Assembly: GCA_036351575.1 (NCBI GenBank)
Contig: JAZBPJ010000205.1
Span: forward strand, 1 to 32,060
Reading direction: 5' to 3'
Source: JABDPF01 sp036351575
GTDB taxonomy: Bacteria; Pseudomonadota; Gammaproteobacteria; Xanthomonadales; SZUA-36
Length of the DNA stretch: 32,060 nt
The position numbers and the translations under genes were made by a program. Below are positions 31,035 through 32,060 of the stretch, piece after piece; the stretch's first letter is position 1, and each line of letters starts with the position of its first letter. Below the pieces are notes generated by a model that was not told where the DNA came from, ran no database searches, and saw only the letters and a list, made by a program, of their open reading frames with translations.

Positions 31035-32060
31035 TCAGAGGGCTCCCAGTTCCGCGGCCGAATACCCGGCGATCCCGAGTGTTCCCGGTGTGCGCAAGGC
31101 CTCGCCGGCATAGTCGCGATTCATCAGCACGGAGGTGAGCTGGATCACGGCGTCCATGGAAGGCGTAGCAACATCGACCTGTTTTGCGAGCCCGGACATG
31201 AACACCAGCCCGTAGCCGACGTCCTCGTTCAGGTAACGGTGATCGAGCTGCGGTTGGGCGCCGATGCCGAGAAAGCCCGGCGCCTGGCGATAGGCGGCAC
31301 CGTAGTTGTCTTCGAGCATGTAGCCCTGGCGCATTCCCATTTGCGGATCCGGAAATATGGTCAACCCCAGCTTCGCGCCAATGGCGATCCGTTCCCGGTC
31401 CAGGGCTTCGATCAGGCGACCGGTCGAGTCACTGACGCCTTCTTCGTAAAACAGGAAGTCTCCGCCGGTGCCTTCGATGCGGGCCGCATTGGCAAGCGTG
31501 ACCGCGGGGTGAATGACCGGGTTGGCGTTTTGCAGGCTGGTTTGCAGAACGCTCTGCGCCGCTTCCATGCCCGGGTAGACATCGGAGATGAGTTGCAGGA
31601 TGTCGGGAGTATGCTTGCCGGGCAAAGCGGCCAACAGGTTGCCTGCCTTGAGCTTCAGGAAAACCCGTATATGACCGGGCCGGGCCAGGCGAACGGCGTA
31701 GTGCAGCGTGGAGGTCTCCGCAACCCGGACCGAATCGTTCTCGAGCGCCAGGCCAGCAGCCCGTTTGAAGGCCAGCGCGCCGCCGCAGGAACTGGGGCTG
31801 ACGATGACGGTCTGGCCGGGCTGCAGCTTTCCGGCGACGGCCCGGCCGAAGGGTTCCGTGCTGTAAGCAGGGCCGACCACGTAGATCAGCTCCGCCCCGT
31901 TCAGCGCCTCGTCGATCTCGTGGCCCGCGTACGCGACGTTTGCCGAACCCGAGATATCGCCTTCTGCGGTAATCAGCTGCTTCGCGCCGATGGCTTCGAT
32001 GTTCTCGGGAAACTGTGGAAAGTCGAAAAGCCTGACCTCGTGCCCGTGAAATGCGCAATC
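31035..32060 (-). CDS. NAD/octopine/nopaline-dehydrogenase-family protein, N-terminus missing
   Basis: The frame stays open to the right edge, so the start lies outside; 341 codons plus the stop are visible. The visible N-terminus begins within the Rossmann domain, past its glycine motif: DCAFHGHEVRLFDFPQF, then ELIYVVGPAYSTEPF. The octopine dehydrogenase C-terminal domain is clear: NANPVIHPAVTLANA with the likely catalytic His, DNYGAAYRQAPGFLGI, LDHRYLNEDVGYGLVFMSGL and PSMDAVIQLTS. Family members reductively condense a 2-oxo acid with an amino acid (opine synthesis), but many bacterial members have no known substrate. An internal GTG (31880) is not the true start. No strong terminator is seen between the end of this gene and the next. 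Confidence 0.9.
   Translation of the reverse strand, partial: DCAFHGHEVRLFDFPQFPENIEAIGAKQLITAEGDISGSANVAYAGHEIDEALNGAELIYVVGPAYSTEPFGRAVAGKLQPGQTVIVSPSSCGGALAFKRAAGLALENDSVRVAETSTLHYAVRLARPGHIRVFLKLKAGNLLAALPGKHTPDILQLISDVYPGMEAAQSVLQTSLQNANPVIHPAVTLANAARIEGTGGDFLFYEEGVSDSTGRLIEALDRERIAIGAKLGLTIFPDPQMGMRQGYMLEDNYGAAYRQAPGFLGIGAQPQLDHRYLNEDVGYGLVFMSGLAKQVDVATPSMDAVIQLTSVLMNRDYAGEALRTPGTLGIAGYSAAELGAL

Noticed and set aside
31035..31880. Octopine-dehydrogenase-like gene starting at GTG 31880
   Set aside because: The frame continues upstream to the window edge and encodes more of the same Rossmann domain, so the gene is truncated by the window and not short.

Overview
The window looks like an ordinary chromosomal stretch of a GC-rich, aerobic, free-living gammaproteobacterium. 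That assignment is an inference. It rests on the gene content (msrPQ, aceK, a Dcp-type oligopeptidase, a POT transporter, a persulfide dioxygenase), on REP-type palindromes, and on many secreted proteins of a kind common in marine benthic Gammaproteobacteria such as the Woeseia/Steroidobacter area. I see no rRNA, tRNA, CRISPR array, transposase, integrase or phage gene. About 26 protein genes account for nearly all of the sequence, and two of them are cut by the window edges.

Layout. 1-1144 is the end of a secreted repeat protein. 1196-2752 is msrP-msrQ, periplasmic methionine sulfoxide repair. A pair of REP palindromes separates it from convergent aceK (2822-4552). aceK is divergent from a small secreted protein (4622-5014), which ends at a strong terminator. 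Then comes a large secreted BNR/sortilin-like propeller protein (5091-8354), two tandem DUF3313-like paralogues on the minus strand (8495-9873), a lipoprotein Dcp peptidase (10064-12277) and a secreted beta-helix protein (12594-14360). A POT-family peptide transporter overlaps an M24 Xaa-Pro-type peptidase (14551-17018). Minus-strand genes follow: two stand-alone cyclic-nucleotide-binding domains, a secreted M28 peptidase and a CaCA-family cation exchanger (17092-20679).

The second half holds a secreted protein of unknown function behind a structured leader (20969-21805), an ETHE1-like persulfide dioxygenase and pyrB on the minus strand, then a compact minus-strand operon of a radical SAM protein, a DUF6491-like lipoprotein and an Old-Yellow-Enzyme-like flavoprotein (23848-26667) ending at a terminator. 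A small lipoprotein is followed directly by a D-cysteine desulfhydrase/ACC-deaminase-like PLP enzyme (26779-28248). Last come a DUF885 protein, a periplasmic protein of unknown function and the end of an octopine/nopaline-dehydrogenase-family gene that runs off the window.

Functional themes are peptide scavenging (Dcp, POT, M24, M28, DUF885), envelope and oxidative-sulfur housekeeping (MsrPQ, persulfide dioxygenase, desulfhydrase) and a large secretome. The most interesting non-coding signals are two. One is a 31-nt near-perfect palindrome present four times, always at the 3' end of a gene and always in the same orientation relative to that gene. The other is a leader at 20894-20968 that can fold into a three-way junction hiding the ribosome binding site. 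The least explained gene set is the radical SAM-lipoprotein-flavoprotein operon.
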